64,000 nucleotides of DNA. It comes from Mortierella alpina (lineage: Eukaryota; Mortierellomycota; Mortierellomycetes; Mortierellales; Mortierellaceae). Both the position numbers and the translations under genes were made by a program. Below the pieces are notes generated by a model, which had not been told where the DNA came from, did not search any database, and saw nothing but the letters and a program-made list of their open reading frames with translations. Of the stretch, positions 32,827 to 42,994 are shown piece after piece. Numbering within the stretch: position 1 is the stretch's first letter; the number at the start of each line of letters is the position of its first letter. The stretch spans positions 1,488,001-1,552,000 of the forward strand of contig JANATF010000009.1 of the NCBI GenBank assembly GCA_029449245.1. The letters are read 5' to 3'.

Positions 32827-33869
32827 GAGTGGCTCAGTCATTCCTTGCCTGGGTTTTCCTTGTTTTTATTCCGGCTGTTTATGAGTTTTCAGATGTCTTG
32901 GACGAGGATGGGTCGTTGCAGAAGGGAGGACAGGAGTGCGACGCAGTATGCTGTTTGCGATTTTGGCGCACGAGAGCACGGCGGATTATCATCTACGACC
33001 TAAATGCGGGATGGAGATCTACTCGACGATATCCCTGCGAAAGGCGGGGCATATTCCCCCGTTTCATGGACCGAGCAAAAATAGCATGCTAGCCAAACTC
33101 TGTTCACCCAGTCTGTGTGCAGACGAACCCCTCTTTCGGGACAGCAAAGATTCAGCAGCCAAAAATAAAACACGAGCAACCTCATATGCAACTGTGCACA
33201 AAAGTGTGATGTAATGCGAACACTCCCTTTTTTTGATCACATTCCCCACATCTGCACACTCTCCACATCACACCCACCACCGCCGCCCGCCTGCTCGTGC
33301 TTGCGCCGTACAGTAGTATCCGCCCCAGGCGACGACACAATCGACGACACAAGACGGCAGAGAAGTAGGAGCGATAGAAAGAGCCAGGCGAGCGAGAGAG
33401 AGTCGCCCGTGTGCATGCAGAAGCGCATCCAGTGTTCCATTCCCAAACAGCGCTCTCGTCGGCCGATCCCCTGTTTCCTCCTCCTCCAGCGACCCTTGTG
33501 CCCCAGCCAGCCAGTCCGCACCGCTGCCTGACACCCGCTGCACTCTATCTACTCTATCTATCGCTTTGTCGTTTGTCACTATTCCGCTGTTAGGATCCCA
33601 TCCCAGCACCACAATATAAAAAAACCACATTTGCTGTGTGTTCTCGCTCTCTCGCTCTTTCTCTCGCTCTTTCTCTCGCTCTTTCTCTCTCTTTCTCTCT
33701 CTCTCTCTCTCTCGCACTCTCTCCTTCGCTCACCTTCACTCTCCACCACCCGCCTTTCGCTCATCTCATCTCCCCATATCGTCTCTCAAGCAACGCCACC
33801 AACAGAAGGGTGCCTTCAGCCAGCAACGCACCAAGGCAGCCACCAGCAACTGAGAGACATCCCACAGTC
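32827..33869. other. Intergenic and 5' leader of the HARBI1-like gene
   Basis: Contains a TATA-like AATATAAAAAA near 33612-33622 and then a CT microsatellite that would be in the leader. The frame stays open upstream of the chosen ATG, but only through low-complexity Ser/Leu codons without an ATG. Confidence 0.45.
33640..33722. repeat. CT-rich microsatellite (TCTCGCTCTT and CT units)
   Basis: Repeats of TCTCGCTCTT grade into pure CT dinucleotides. It lies just after the TATA-like box, so it is probably a pyrimidine-rich leader of the next gene. Confidence 0.8.
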
Positions 33870-35768
33870 ATGGTGCTCTCGGAGCGCAAGAAGGTCATGG
33901 CCCTGCTGTCGCGGCGGCAAGCCCTCGAGCAGGACCTCGCCATCACCCCAGTCAGCGCGGATGCCAAGCAGGGTCTCGACGACATGATCCCCGATCTACT
34001 CAGATACTTCAAATGCGACACTGTCGAGGCCCTGCGCGCCCAGTACCCAACCACCGCGGACATGCGCACCGCCGCTGAAAAGACGCGCTACTTTGCCCCG
34101 CGCAAGACGCCTCAAGACCGTGTCGGCGACATCTACAACAACATCCGAAAGTCGGACGAGCAGGAGTATGTGGACTTTGTGCGCATGTCCAAGACCGCCT
34201 TCAACAACCTGGTGACATCGGTCCTACCCCAGCATCCCGTCTTCAAGAACCAGTCCAATAATGGTCAAGAGTCGATAGAGAAGCAGCTCGCGATCACACT
34301 CTGGCGAATGGGTCACTTTGGCAAGGACGCCGGCGTCGCGGAGGCGAGCAAGGTCTTTGGACTCTCAGAGGGCACGATCGTCAAATGCACACAACGCTGC
34401 CTCGAAGCCTTCAAGGACATTGCCGCTGATGTAATCTCGTGGCCAAGTCAGGGCGAGAAGCAGATCATCAAAGAACGGATCAACTATATCACCGCAGCAG
34501 ATCCTTCCATCCCCGCGCTGGATAAGACAGCCGCAGGATCTACGAACGAGCCCGACAGCGACGAGTACAGGACAAAGGTCCGAGGAGACCGACGTGGCAT
34601 CTCGGATGCCGTGGGGATTTTGTTGCGGATACATATCCCTCTGGCCACGCGGCCTCTCATGAAGGATCCCTCCGACTTTATCATTCCCATCCCGCCCTCC
34701 TTGACCCGACTAGTGGCGCGTGCTCAAGCACCCGCTGTGTCATCAGATTCGGACGACTCGGCTGCGCCCTCGATAGCAAGACAGGAACCAGACTCTGCAC
34801 CTTCAAACAAGCGACAGAAAAGGCATTTGAAAAGCAAGGCCATCGCGGATAAACGAGGTGCGGATAGAACCACATCCGCGTCGGTACGGTCAAAGAGGGC
34901 AGCAAAAGGAAAGCAGAAAGTAATAGACACACCGTCGCCGCCTTCAGATACAGTCTGGTCATCGACTGAATTCACAGGAGACTTTTCAGAGCAAGTACGT
35001 CACTCTCCCTTATCGAGCGCGTCAAACGGCAGCACGCCCACTGCCTCCAGCTATCTGAAGCGGGACTATGGCTTCAACTGCCTCTTGGTATGCGACCCTA
35101 CAACACGGATACGATTTGCGGATAAGCTGCAACCAGGTTCATGGGATGGGCGTCGCGTACTTGAGTGCAGCGGGCTCATTGATAACGAGGCCACGCTCTT
35201 TGACCACAACGATTATCTGGTCGCTGTGGACAGCGATCTTCCACCTTGCAAAACCATCATCCCCCCTTACTCAGAAGCCGATCTGATGGGTCTAGTCACG
35301 GACAATGAAGGCATGCGTCTACCGTTCTTACCCGAGGAGGAAATTGCCGCGCGTATAACCTTCAACGACTCTCTGAACAACGTCAGAAAGCGGGCTCAGG
35401 ACTGCGAACGGATGCTTAAGGCCCGGTTTCCAAGTTTGATGGGGTTGAGGATTCAATTGAAGGATAATCCTGCAACGTCAGAGTTCACACGGGCTTGGCT
35501 GCAGGCCTGCGTGACGATCCACAACTTGGTCCTGGGAGACGACTCAAGCTATAGCCATGAGTGGGACGGCCAGCTCGAGGAAATTGAGAGCGATGTTCGA
35601 AAGTTGCAGGAGCGTCAGGCACTGCTGATGTGGAGAAGAGAATTCAAGCCCAGAAAGAGACGGCAGGGTCGAAGTCCAAAATCGGGCGCAGTGGACGATA
35701 TCGACGACGAGAGCATTGACCTCGGCAGTTTGGAAGAGACGGACGTGGGAGATCTTTGCTTGAACTGA
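33870..35768 (+). CDS. HARBI1-like protein derived from a Harbinger transposase, probably domesticated
   Basis: A 632-residue single-exon protein. An N-terminal helical part is followed by the transposase helix-turn-helix (KQLAITLWRMGHF, EASKVFGLSEGTIVKCTQR) and a DDE_4-type nuclease fold. The first catalytic box, normally VGAIDGTHIPL, reads VGILLRIHIPL at 248-258, so the Asp is Leu252. Later boxes persist: GSWDGRR with D426, LPPCKTIIPPYSEADL, FNDSLNNVRKRAQDCERM with E513, LKARFPSL, and the closing VTIHNLVLGD. About 115 residues of basic, Ser-rich sequence (KRQKRH, KRAAKGKQK) are inserted between the first and second boxes. No inverted repeats or companion MYB gene flank it. A long intact frame with a missing catalytic Asp suggests a host gene, as with animal HARBI1. 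ATG 33870 is the first after the TATA-like box. Confidence 0.78.
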   Translation: MVLSERKKVMALLSRRQALEQDLAITPVSADAKQGLDDMIPDLLRYFKCDTVEALRAQYPTTADMRTAAEKTRYFAPRKTPQDRVGDIYNNIRKSDEQEYVDFVRMSKTAFNNLVTSVLPQHPVFKNQSNNGQESIEKQLAITLWRMGHFGKDAGVAEASKVFGLSEGTIVKCTQRCLEAFKDIAADVISWPSQGEKQIIKERINYITAADPSIPALDKTAAGSTNEPDSDEYRTKVRGDRRGISDAVGILLRIHIPLATRPLMKDPSDFIIPIPPSLTRLVARAQAPAVSSDSDDSAAPSIARQEPDSAPSNKRQKRHLKSKAIADKRGADRTTSASVRSKRAAKGKQKVIDTPSPPSDTVWSSTEFTGDFSEQVRHSPLSSASNGSTPTASSYLKRDYGFNCLLVCDPTTRIRFADKLQPGSWDGRRVLECSGLIDNEATLFDHNDYLVAVDSDLPPCKTIIPPYSEADLMGLVTDNEGMRLPFLPEEEIAARITFNDSLNNVRKRAQDCERMLKARFPSLMGLRIQLKDNPATSEFTRAWLQACVTIHNLVLGDDSSYSHEWDGQLEEIESDVRKLQERQALLMWRREFKPRKRRQGRSPKSGAVDDIDDESIDLGSLEETDVGDLCLN

Positions 35769-36039
35769 CCCACGTCCCTACTTATTTTTTCGCGAGTGGA
35801 AAAGAAAGATGTGTTCTTGGAATAATTTGCTCAATCTCGGTCCTGGAGCGGCCGCAAGCAACTTCGCTGCGAGAGTTCATCGACAAATCAGAGACTTCTT
35901 TTTTCTTTGCTGTAATGCTCTATATTCTCTAACTCACCCGAGCACTAATGATACTAAAAAAACGAAACTCGATACTATATACAACAATGGTTTATTTGAG
36001 ATATTGAATGTGATGAAGGGATGCCTGTGTTATTTTTTT
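35769..36039. other. Convergent 3' regions
   Basis: Short spacer between the stops of the HARBI1-like gene and the second F-box gene; contains T- and A-rich runs consistent with 3' ends. Confidence 0.4.
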
Positions 36040-37800
36040 TCAGTTGTAAAAGGAGCTGCCTATGCCGAGAGGATGGGCGTCCATCCAATCTTCAACGTCT
36101 TCACTACCGTCCCAGTCATTGTTCCCATGTCCATCCCACAGCCTCGGTGAGAACAAACCTTCAATGGTCTCCAACTTTGGCCAGTTCACGTGCATCCACT
36201 CGAGCTCTGCAACACCGATACGGTGTGCCATCCTCGCCACGTCCAACGTCCTCAGCTCTTTCAGCTCGCTCATCAGACCTAATCCGCTTTCAAGCGAGAG
36301 TTCCAAGCATTGGTACTGCGACTCCCGAACGAACGCTCCAAGCCTTGGATGAAGATGCAGGAGATTCTCTGTCACCTCGAGGAAGCCGCCATGAATATCC
36401 GGACGACCGAGTACGAGCGTTCGTAGTTGGGTCATGGCACCTAATTGTTTATAGACGGTCTCCTGTAACTGAGAAGATGTATGACTGGACGTCGCTGGTA
36501 GTGGATGCAGAAATGGTCTGCCCGTGTCTTGACACTGAACATCGGGTCGAGGAATGCCATCGATGACAAGTCGCAAGTGCTTTAGGGTAGAGGCCCCTGC
36601 CCATGAAGCACTGGAATGCATGAGATCCTGAGCGTGGAGGACCACCTCTGAATAACGACGATCACCTGTCTCATGGATAGCCACCTGTCCGTTAAGGTTC
36701 TGGAGACGTGGCGCCGAACACAAAAGGGCTTGGATATCTGAGCTCATAAGAGATCCCCATCCGTTGGCACTCACTTGTGTTAGAGTGCTGACATGACGCT
36801 GTAGGGCTTGAATAGAAAGAGGACCGAAGTTTTTCATGAACGGCATCTGGATCGATCCCCAGCCGCCGCCGCTGCCTTCCTGCTGGCTGTAGCTACTCGC
36901 ATCAAGCAGATTCGCAATCTCCTCATCGCTCTCGTTGCAGTTCTCGGCCTCCCACTGGAGTCGGTTCAACATTGGGCAATGCTTTTTAAGGACCTTGGAG
37001 AATTGGTAAAGAGGCAGGTCCATGTCAGAGTGAAGAATCAGGGATTCCAGTCTGGGGCATCTCTCCAGGAACTTCAACAAAGAGTCGCTGCTTTCAAGGG
37101 GGCCAGAGAGAGCCAATTCCTTGAGTGCATAGGGTCTGTCGTCCTCTTGGACATCGCTTTCTTCGCCGTCTTGATACACAGCAGGGTCAATCTCGTCCGC
37201 TAGGGATTTGGGCGTCAGAAAGCTCTTGAACTTGATTTCGAGTCGTTCTAGGGACTGCGTTGGCAGGCTCCTTAAGATATAGCCCAGGGTCCTGCACCCG
37301 GCTGTTAGGTGGAAGATAAAGCCTTCAATCTTGACATGTCGAAGGCCTCGGTTCTGCATGAGCAAAATGGGTAGCGCGCTACTGACACCGATCGCCTGCC
37401 TGGCAAAGGAGATATCCAGATCCCTCGGAGGGAGGGTGACGAGTTCAGACGAGACACTGAGGGCGTTGTGGTCACGGACCAGGGTCAAGGACGTCAGGTT
37501 TCGGCAGCGGGTGGTCATGGAAACCAAGGCCCAGATCCACTTGATGTTGCAGGTGTGGAGTGTTCGGATGGAGTGGCAGTTCCGTAGTAAAGCCTTGAGG
37601 GTATCATGGGTGTTGAATTTATTATATTCGGTGCGGTCGCGGATCTCGATCGTTCTCCACAGCTGGGGCAGGAATAAGTCGGACCAAGTGTGATTGACGC
37701 GCACGCAGTGAGCGAGGTCCTTGGTGGAGAGATTGGAAGTGATCATCTCAAAGACCTCCTGTGGGAGATTGGTGATGGAGGGAGGGTCCTGACTAGACAT
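36040..37800 (-). CDS. F-box / leucine-rich repeat protein
   Basis: A 586-residue single-exon protein from the ATG at 37800 (MSSQDPPSITNLPQEVFEMI). The frame is open further upstream but crosses the TATA box. F-box at about residues 9-50: NLPQEVFEMITSNLSTKDLA, HCVRVNHTWSDLF, LPQLWRTIEI. It is followed by leucine-rich segments (CRNLTSLTLVRDHNAL, RLEIKFKS, CPRLESLILHSDMDLPLYQF, APRLQNLNGQV, LRTLVLGRPDIHGGF). Likely a substrate receptor of an SCF ubiquitin ligase; substrate unknown. It belongs to the same broad family as the gene at 14851-16908 but the LRR parts are quite different. Confidence 0.85.
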   Translation of the reverse strand: MSSQDPPSITNLPQEVFEMITSNLSTKDLAHCVRVNHTWSDLFLPQLWRTIEIRDRTEYNKFNTHDTLKALLRNCHSIRTLHTCNIKWIWALVSMTTRCRNLTSLTLVRDHNALSVSSELVTLPPRDLDISFARQAIGVSSALPILLMQNRGLRHVKIEGFIFHLTAGCRTLGYILRSLPTQSLERLEIKFKSFLTPKSLADEIDPAVYQDGEESDVQEDDRPYALKELALSGPLESSDSLLKFLERCPRLESLILHSDMDLPLYQFSKVLKKHCPMLNRLQWEAENCNESDEEIANLLDASSYSQQEGSGGGWGSIQMPFMKNFGPLSIQALQRHVSTLTQVSANGWGSLMSSDIQALLCSAPRLQNLNGQVAIHETGDRRYSEVVLHAQDLMHSSASWAGASTLKHLRLVIDGIPRPDVQCQDTGRPFLHPLPATSSHTSSQLQETVYKQLGAMTQLRTLVLGRPDIHGGFLEVTENLLHLHPRLGAFVRESQYQCLELSLESGLGLMSELKELRTLDVARMAHRIGVAELEWMHVNWPKLETIEGLFSPRLWDGHGNNDWDGSEDVEDWMDAHPLGIGSSFYN

Positions 37801-38239
37801 ATCTTCTGTATTTCGCGTAGTAGTTTGGGTGTCTGTTTGGAATACGCTGTGTGTGATGATGCAAGATTGGTACTGTGGAAAATGCGCATTGGCCGAGTGG
37901 GTCATTATATAGTTCTTGACTGTGGTCTTTGTGGGCGAAAAGCCGCCGACGAACAATGATCCACGGCTTCAAGCCCAAGCTACATGCCAAAGACCTCTTC
38001 AGGCACAAGAGACACCTAAAGGCGACAACCAGCGGCAACGCTGCTGGCAGTGGTCGGGTATGCGCATAGTCATCTTTGAGCTCAAATTCGTCTTTGTGGA
38101 GGGAGCACACCATTTTCATTTCATGGATGAAAGAGTAAAGTCCCTTCTACGCTTTATGATAGTAGTGCCTCTCGTGGGAGATGAATGAAGCGGAAATGTA
38201 GGACCTGCGCTCTTCGCCATTGTGATTTTGTATAGGCAC
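37801..38239. other. Promoter region of the second F-box gene
   Basis: Includes a TATA box close to the gene. No other feature. Confidence 0.4.
37905..37911 (-). promoter_or_regulatory. TATA box of the second F-box gene
   Basis: TATATAA on the minus strand about 105 bp upstream of the ATG at 37800. Confidence 0.5.
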
Positions 38240-38503
38240 TTAAAATTTCGCCCACTCCAACTGAGAAAGCCGGGCGGCTTCTTTCTCGATCACAAGCAAC
38301 AGATGTTGCACCAGATCCAGTTTTCTAAGGCGTATCAAGTGCAAAAGCTTGCTCGAGTCTTCCTGACATTGGGCCTGGATATGCTGAGAGGCCCTCTTGT
38401 CGGTCGAGAGTTGTTGAAGTTGCACGCCAACGCTTTCCAGTTCTTGAATGCTGCTCCGCAGGTTGTCAAGCAGAACAGAGTGCTCGAAATATTCCTCATC
38501 CAT
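38240..38503 (-). CDS. Small coiled-coil protein, unknown function
   Basis: An 87-residue product from the ATG at 38503 (MDEEYFEHSVLLDNLRSSIQ). The frame upstream has only a GTG start. It is almost entirely helical with heptad-like Leu/Ile spacing (LESVGVQLQQLS, LLHLIRLRKLDLVQHLLLVI), acidic at the N-terminus. I do not recognise it. The size and coiled-coil character recall small subunits of assemblies such as DASH or BLOC-1, but no diagnostic motif supports either. A TATA box lies 110 bp upstream, which favours a real gene. Confidence 0.55.
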   Translation of the reverse strand: MDEEYFEHSVLLDNLRSSIQELESVGVQLQQLSTDKRASQHIQAQCQEDSSKLLHLIRLRKLDLVQHLLLVIEKEAARLSQLEWAKF

Positions 38504-39060
38504 GTCTTTTGCGCACACTGGGAAGTACTTTCAGAGTTGAGGATAGTGGGTACTGAAAGAAATAAAGGGTGGTAAAACGGTTCGTCTTGGCCTATAGCCC
38601 TCTTGAAGTCTCTTTTTATATGGTTGCCACAACAGAGTGCCACAGCTAAATTTACCGGCTCTGTAATGTTCGGACATGCTCAAGCGATGAAAGAGTTATC
38701 CGCATGCGCATACGTGTCGTTGTGCATATGCACGTACCACTCTATTAGACATGACCCCGTAGAGTCAGTGTAGTATTCTCTCGGCTTGAAGAGGGATGAC
38801 CCTAAACGTTACCACGTACAGGTCGGATACTTTTGGAACACTTTGATTACAATTCCTGAAGGCAGCTTCAACAATGCCATGGTCTGTCCAGTCCTTCGCT
38901 CGGCGGCTTTAAGCGACACCTGCAGCCCCTAACTTTACCCAAGAGGCGTTGATGACTACGCCTTTAACTCAGACATTTCATTCTGCAATTGCGTTCCTTC
39001 ACAGTTCCCCTCCCTTCCTTCTCACGCCTTTTCCGAAATACCCTTCTCGTTTTTTAACCA
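38504..39060. other. Intergenic, divergent between the coiled-coil gene and the F-box remnant
   Basis: Contains the TATA box of the coiled-coil gene on the minus strand; nothing else recognised. Confidence 0.4.
38613..38620 (-). promoter_or_regulatory. TATA box of the small coiled-coil gene
   Basis: TATAAAAA on the minus strand, about 110 bp upstream of the ATG at 38503. Confidence 0.5.
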
Positions 39061-39960
39061 TGTCGCTGCGAACACGAACCATCTTTGAATGCCCAGAAAT
39101 ACCCAGAGATGAGCCATACAATCGCCAGCTTCCTCGGTTACCACGATTACTCTTTTCTAGCAATGGTCGACAAGGCGTTTTACCGCGCCTTCTTCACGTA
39201 CCTCATGCGGTCCGTCGCTATTGCCAACATGTTCAAATACTTTGGCGCAAGTTTTTCATTTACAACTCAAACATATTGGCGTAGTCGATACAAGCATTGG
39301 TCCAGAGATACTCTCAGTCTTTGAGGGTAACTTGAAGTGCGGAATTGTGCTAGGTTGGGAGCGCGGAAATGTTGCAGCTGTTGAGTTTGCTCCCAAAGCT
39401 GAGAGAGGCCGAGTTCTTTTTTTGAAGACGAGATCCAATACAGGCACGGGTTGAAAGAGACAGTGGATAATGCAAGAAGGCTTTAGCAGGCGACAGGCGA
39501 TGATCATGAGGAGGATGACACATCGAGGCGGCACTCTGGAAAGGACCTCTCGATGATGGACGTTGCAGGTCTCGGCCAGGACTAATAGTAGGTCCGAGTA
39601 TGCTTTCATCCGCTGATAGTTTGATGTATCTGCGTGTACTGGTGCTGAGTATGACAGTGCGGGAGGGGCTTTAGTATCCGTGTGCGGGAGAGGCTTTAGC
39701 GTCCGTGTGCAAAGGCTGTCTACGGTAGGTTTCTCAAGTGCGATTGACACCCTAACGCGGCTTCAGGAACTGCATGGCCAGATTATTGAGCCCAAGGACA
39801 ATGAGGACAAGGCTATGTTTCCGTTCTAGCTTACGGTCGAGTCGGGCTTTTGGCAATGGAAGGGTCTTGCAGAGATGGAGGTGTCTAGTTGTGAGATGTT
39901 GAAGCATCATGACATCGGGCCTCCCGAAATTGAGACGATGAAGATGCATTGGCCTTGATT
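39061..39960 (+). pseudogene. Decayed F-box/LRR gene
   Basis: The plus strand opens with MSLRTRTIFECPEI (39061), a typical start for fungal F-box proteins. The F-box then continues in a different frame as MSHTIASFLGYHDYSFLAMV (from about 39112), DKAFYRAFFTYLMRSVAI and stops at about 39324. This is a frameshift inside the F-box. Further downstream, short plus-strand fragments such as WQWKGLAEMEVSSCEML (about 39850-39900) resemble LRR segments but are cut by stops and shifts. The 3' limit is approximate. Either this is a dead copy or, less likely, an assembly error. No intron phase rescues it that I could find. Confidence 0.6.
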
Positions 39961-40649
39961 GAGGGAGCTGGCGGGACCGGACTTCACCAACCCGAACAAA
40001 TATCGAGTGTGAACTGCCTATGAACCCCACAGTGCAAGAGATCACGGCATTAGGGCCCAACTTGAGGACGCGGTTGCACTTGGGCGAGAGAGGTGATCTC
40101 CTGAATGGAGTGTTCAGTGAGCAGATAGTCTTGTCTCCTAAGCGGTGTAGCAGTTGGTGTGTTGACACCGCCAGAAAGGTCAATCGTGCGTCCGCAGACT
40201 TTAACAAAGCGTGTTTTACGTGCCATAATCCAGTCGCCAGTTGTTCTCATCGCCGCTTTATGTTTTTTGATCCGCCCTGGCAATTTTGTCTTGCTGTAAA
40301 ATAGCGTTGAGCCGGTTATCCCTTAAAACGTCCGTCCCCTTTGAATTTTGAAGGAGGACCCCACCCTGATCTCTCCCCTTCCTCGGCTCTTACTCTGCTC
40401 TCATCCCTGCTCTCTTTGCCCTTGTACTCTTTGCCCTTGTTTTGCCCCTTCTACCTCCGATGCACCCTCACGGGCAGCGGGGTTGGCAACAATGCCTACA
40501 GTGTAGCGACAGCCTCCATAAGTACTGAGGTGTAATGGAGAACTGCTGTTTCTTCCCCACTTCCCTCCACTTGTCAATGCCCATCCTTGCCGATTCATCT
40601 TCCACCACAAAATAGCCAGCCAACATTCGCCTAGGCACCTTTCCGGACC
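39961..40649. other. Intergenic upstream of the sedolisin gene
   Basis: Nothing recognised in the first part. The final 300 bp is C/T-rich and probably promoter and leader of the protease gene. Confidence 0.4.
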
Positions 40650-42589
40650 ATGCGCCTCTCCTCCTTTATTTTCACCCCCGGCCTAATCGGCGTGTTGGTC
40701 CTGCTGCTGGCGCCTCAAGGGTAAGCGTCTGAGTAATGTGTCTAGTTACACAACGTGTTGAGATGACTAGGAACTTATTTGGATCAAACCTTTTTTTTTT
40801 AATGCGCGAATACAGTGAAGCAATGCCCGTAGAGGTGAAGGCAGACGTATCAGGCACCCTCCCTATACTGGGCCAGTTCCATACCTATATCAACCTTGAA
40901 GCGCTTGTGAACCCGCCCAATAAGTGGACGTATCAAGCGCCGGCACCATCCAATGCCATAATCAGCCTTCGAATAGGTCTCAAGCTGCAAAATGTCGAGC
41001 GGTTCCAACAAATGGTCATCGATCTTAGCACGCCTGGCCACCCAAACTTTGGGCAACATATGACCCAAAATGAGATCGACGCCATTATTAACCCAGCTAA
41101 AGAAAGCGCTCCGCTCGTCCTTGAGTGGCTCAAGTCATTCGGTATCCAAGCGTTTCATGACGGCCAATGGGTCAAAGCAGATGTCACTGTTGCTCAGGCT
41201 CAAGGGTTGTTACAAACAAGATTCGGCGTCTATCTCAACACAGCCAGCAATGAAGAAGTCATCCGAACGTTATCCTACAACGTTCCAGGAGTTCTCAAAC
41301 ACCACGTCGACTTTATCCAACCCACGACAATGTTTGGCCTTGAATTGCTGAGGCCACGCGTCAGCACGGACAATCTAGAACGTCGGAGCGTCCCGGCGGT
41401 CGACGACCCGGCGGTCAACGACAACGACGAGTCCCACGTCAAGGACTGCTCTCGCAGTGTGACCCCAGAATGCCTCAGAAAATTGTACAATATGGAGGGC
41501 GTCAACCCTCATAGCAATGTCAATTCGGAGCTTGCCGTGGCAGGATTTTTGGGCGAATATGGAAATAGAGCCGATTTGCAAACGTTCTTCAAGGGTTACC
41601 GGTCCGAGGTCCTAGGAAGGAGTTATCGCACGACTCTGGTCAGTGGAGGGCTCGACAATCAAACGAAACCCGGGACTGAAGCGAATCTGGATATTCAGTA
41701 TACTACAGGGCTTGTGCCTCCAGAGGCTGTCCAGTACTACTCAGTCGGTGAAAATCCGCCACCCTTCAAACCGGACGTGAATACCGTCACCAACACGAAC
41801 GAGCCATACGATTTGCTATTGGAATTTCTTTTCAAACGGGACAAGGTTCCAGATACGCTTAGCATGTCCTATGCCGACTATGAGCAAACAGTCCCAGAAA
41901 GCTACGCCAAGAGAATCTGCACCCTATTTGCAAAACTCGGTGGCATGGGAACGACTGTACTGGTTGCCTCTGGTGATTACGGAGTGGGTGGCAACGATCC
42001 TCTTAAAGCAGAGGATTGCCTCACGAACGACGGCCAAAAGAAGGTGAAGTTTCAACCGTTGTTTCCTTCGGGCTGCCCATTTGTCACCACTGTAGGCGGC
42101 ACCGTCGGTATATCGCCCGAGACCGCAGCCACGCTCTCTGGTGGAGGCTTCTCGGAATATTTCGAAGTACCATGCTGGCAAAGCAGCGACGTTGGGACGT
42201 ATTTGAGCAAGCTTGGTTCCAAGTATCATGGTCTGTTCAACACCGCAGGCCGTGCTTACCCTGATGTCTCCGGGCAGGCCGAACATTACCAGGTCGTTGT
42301 CGGCGGGAAGGTCAAGTCCGTTGCTGGTACAAGCGCCAGCACCCCCGTTTTTGCTACCATGGTCTGGTATATCAACGATGAACGCAGATCTCAAGGCAAG
42401 GGACCCTTGGGCTTTCTGAACCCAATGCTCTACGCAAATCCAAATGCATTGAACGATATTGTACTGGGCAGCAATCCTGGCTGCGGTACAAATGGATTCG
42501 ATGCAATTGCCGGATGGGACCCCGTTACTGGATTAGGGACACCTAATCTAAAGAAGCTGATTGCGGCCTTAGCGCCTCACAGTAAGTGA
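40650..42589 (+). CDS. Secreted sedolisin-family (S53) tripeptidyl peptidase
   Basis: Two exons: 40650-40720 and 40816-42589; intron 40721-40815 (GTAAGC...ATACAG, 95 nt), phase 2, 614 residues. Exon 1 is a signal peptide (MRLSSFIFTPGLIGVLVLLL). A pro-domain follows (residues about 35-190; FQQMVIDLSTPGHPNFGQHM) with an autoprocessing linker, then the peptidase. Catalytic residues of the S53 triad and oxyanion Asp are visible: E312 and D316 in TEANLDIQYT, D411 in ASGDYGVGG, and S530 in VAGTSASTPVFATM. The calcium site near the C-terminus (DIVLGSNPGC, FDAIAGWDPVTGLGTPN) is intact. Such enzymes are acid-active extracellular peptidases that trim tripeptides from protein N-termini. A complete, probably functional secreted protease. 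Confidence 0.95.
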
Positions 42590-42994
42590 GAGTTCTGTGA
42601 TGTGTAAATCCCTAATAGAAAAATAAACACTCTTCCACGAGTCATGTCGTGCCACAAATGAGCAACGACCACCGTCGAAATAGTGTACTCACAACTGCTA
42701 TACTCAATGTGGGTGCTGGGACGAGGTGCAGGAAATGCAAGAGAAAATGAAAGAAGGACACATCAGAGGCAGGCAATAATTCGCCATTTCTTCTTGCCCG
42801 CATGTCTCTCGCACCAATGTTATATGCTGCGCCTCAGGACACTTGCAATTTGAACTCGGGGTGCGTGGTCATGTAGACAACAGCTAGTGTTCACTCATTT
42901 TTTTTCCATCGACTTTATTAATGGCAACCCACCAGTGCCTGATCGCACAGAGACTAGCAGATAACACTCTACTTCCTCTAATGCTCAACCCTGC
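42590..42994. other. Convergent spacer between sedolisin and beta-lactamase-like genes
   Basis: About 400 bp with an AATAAA-like signal just after the sedolisin stop (near 42620). No gene. Confidence 0.45.

Noticed and set aside
33636-33869. Extension of the HARBI1-like protein upstream through Ser-Leu repeats
   Set aside because: The extension would start at GTG, is only translated microsatellite, and lies in the predicted leader; the first ATG is 33870.
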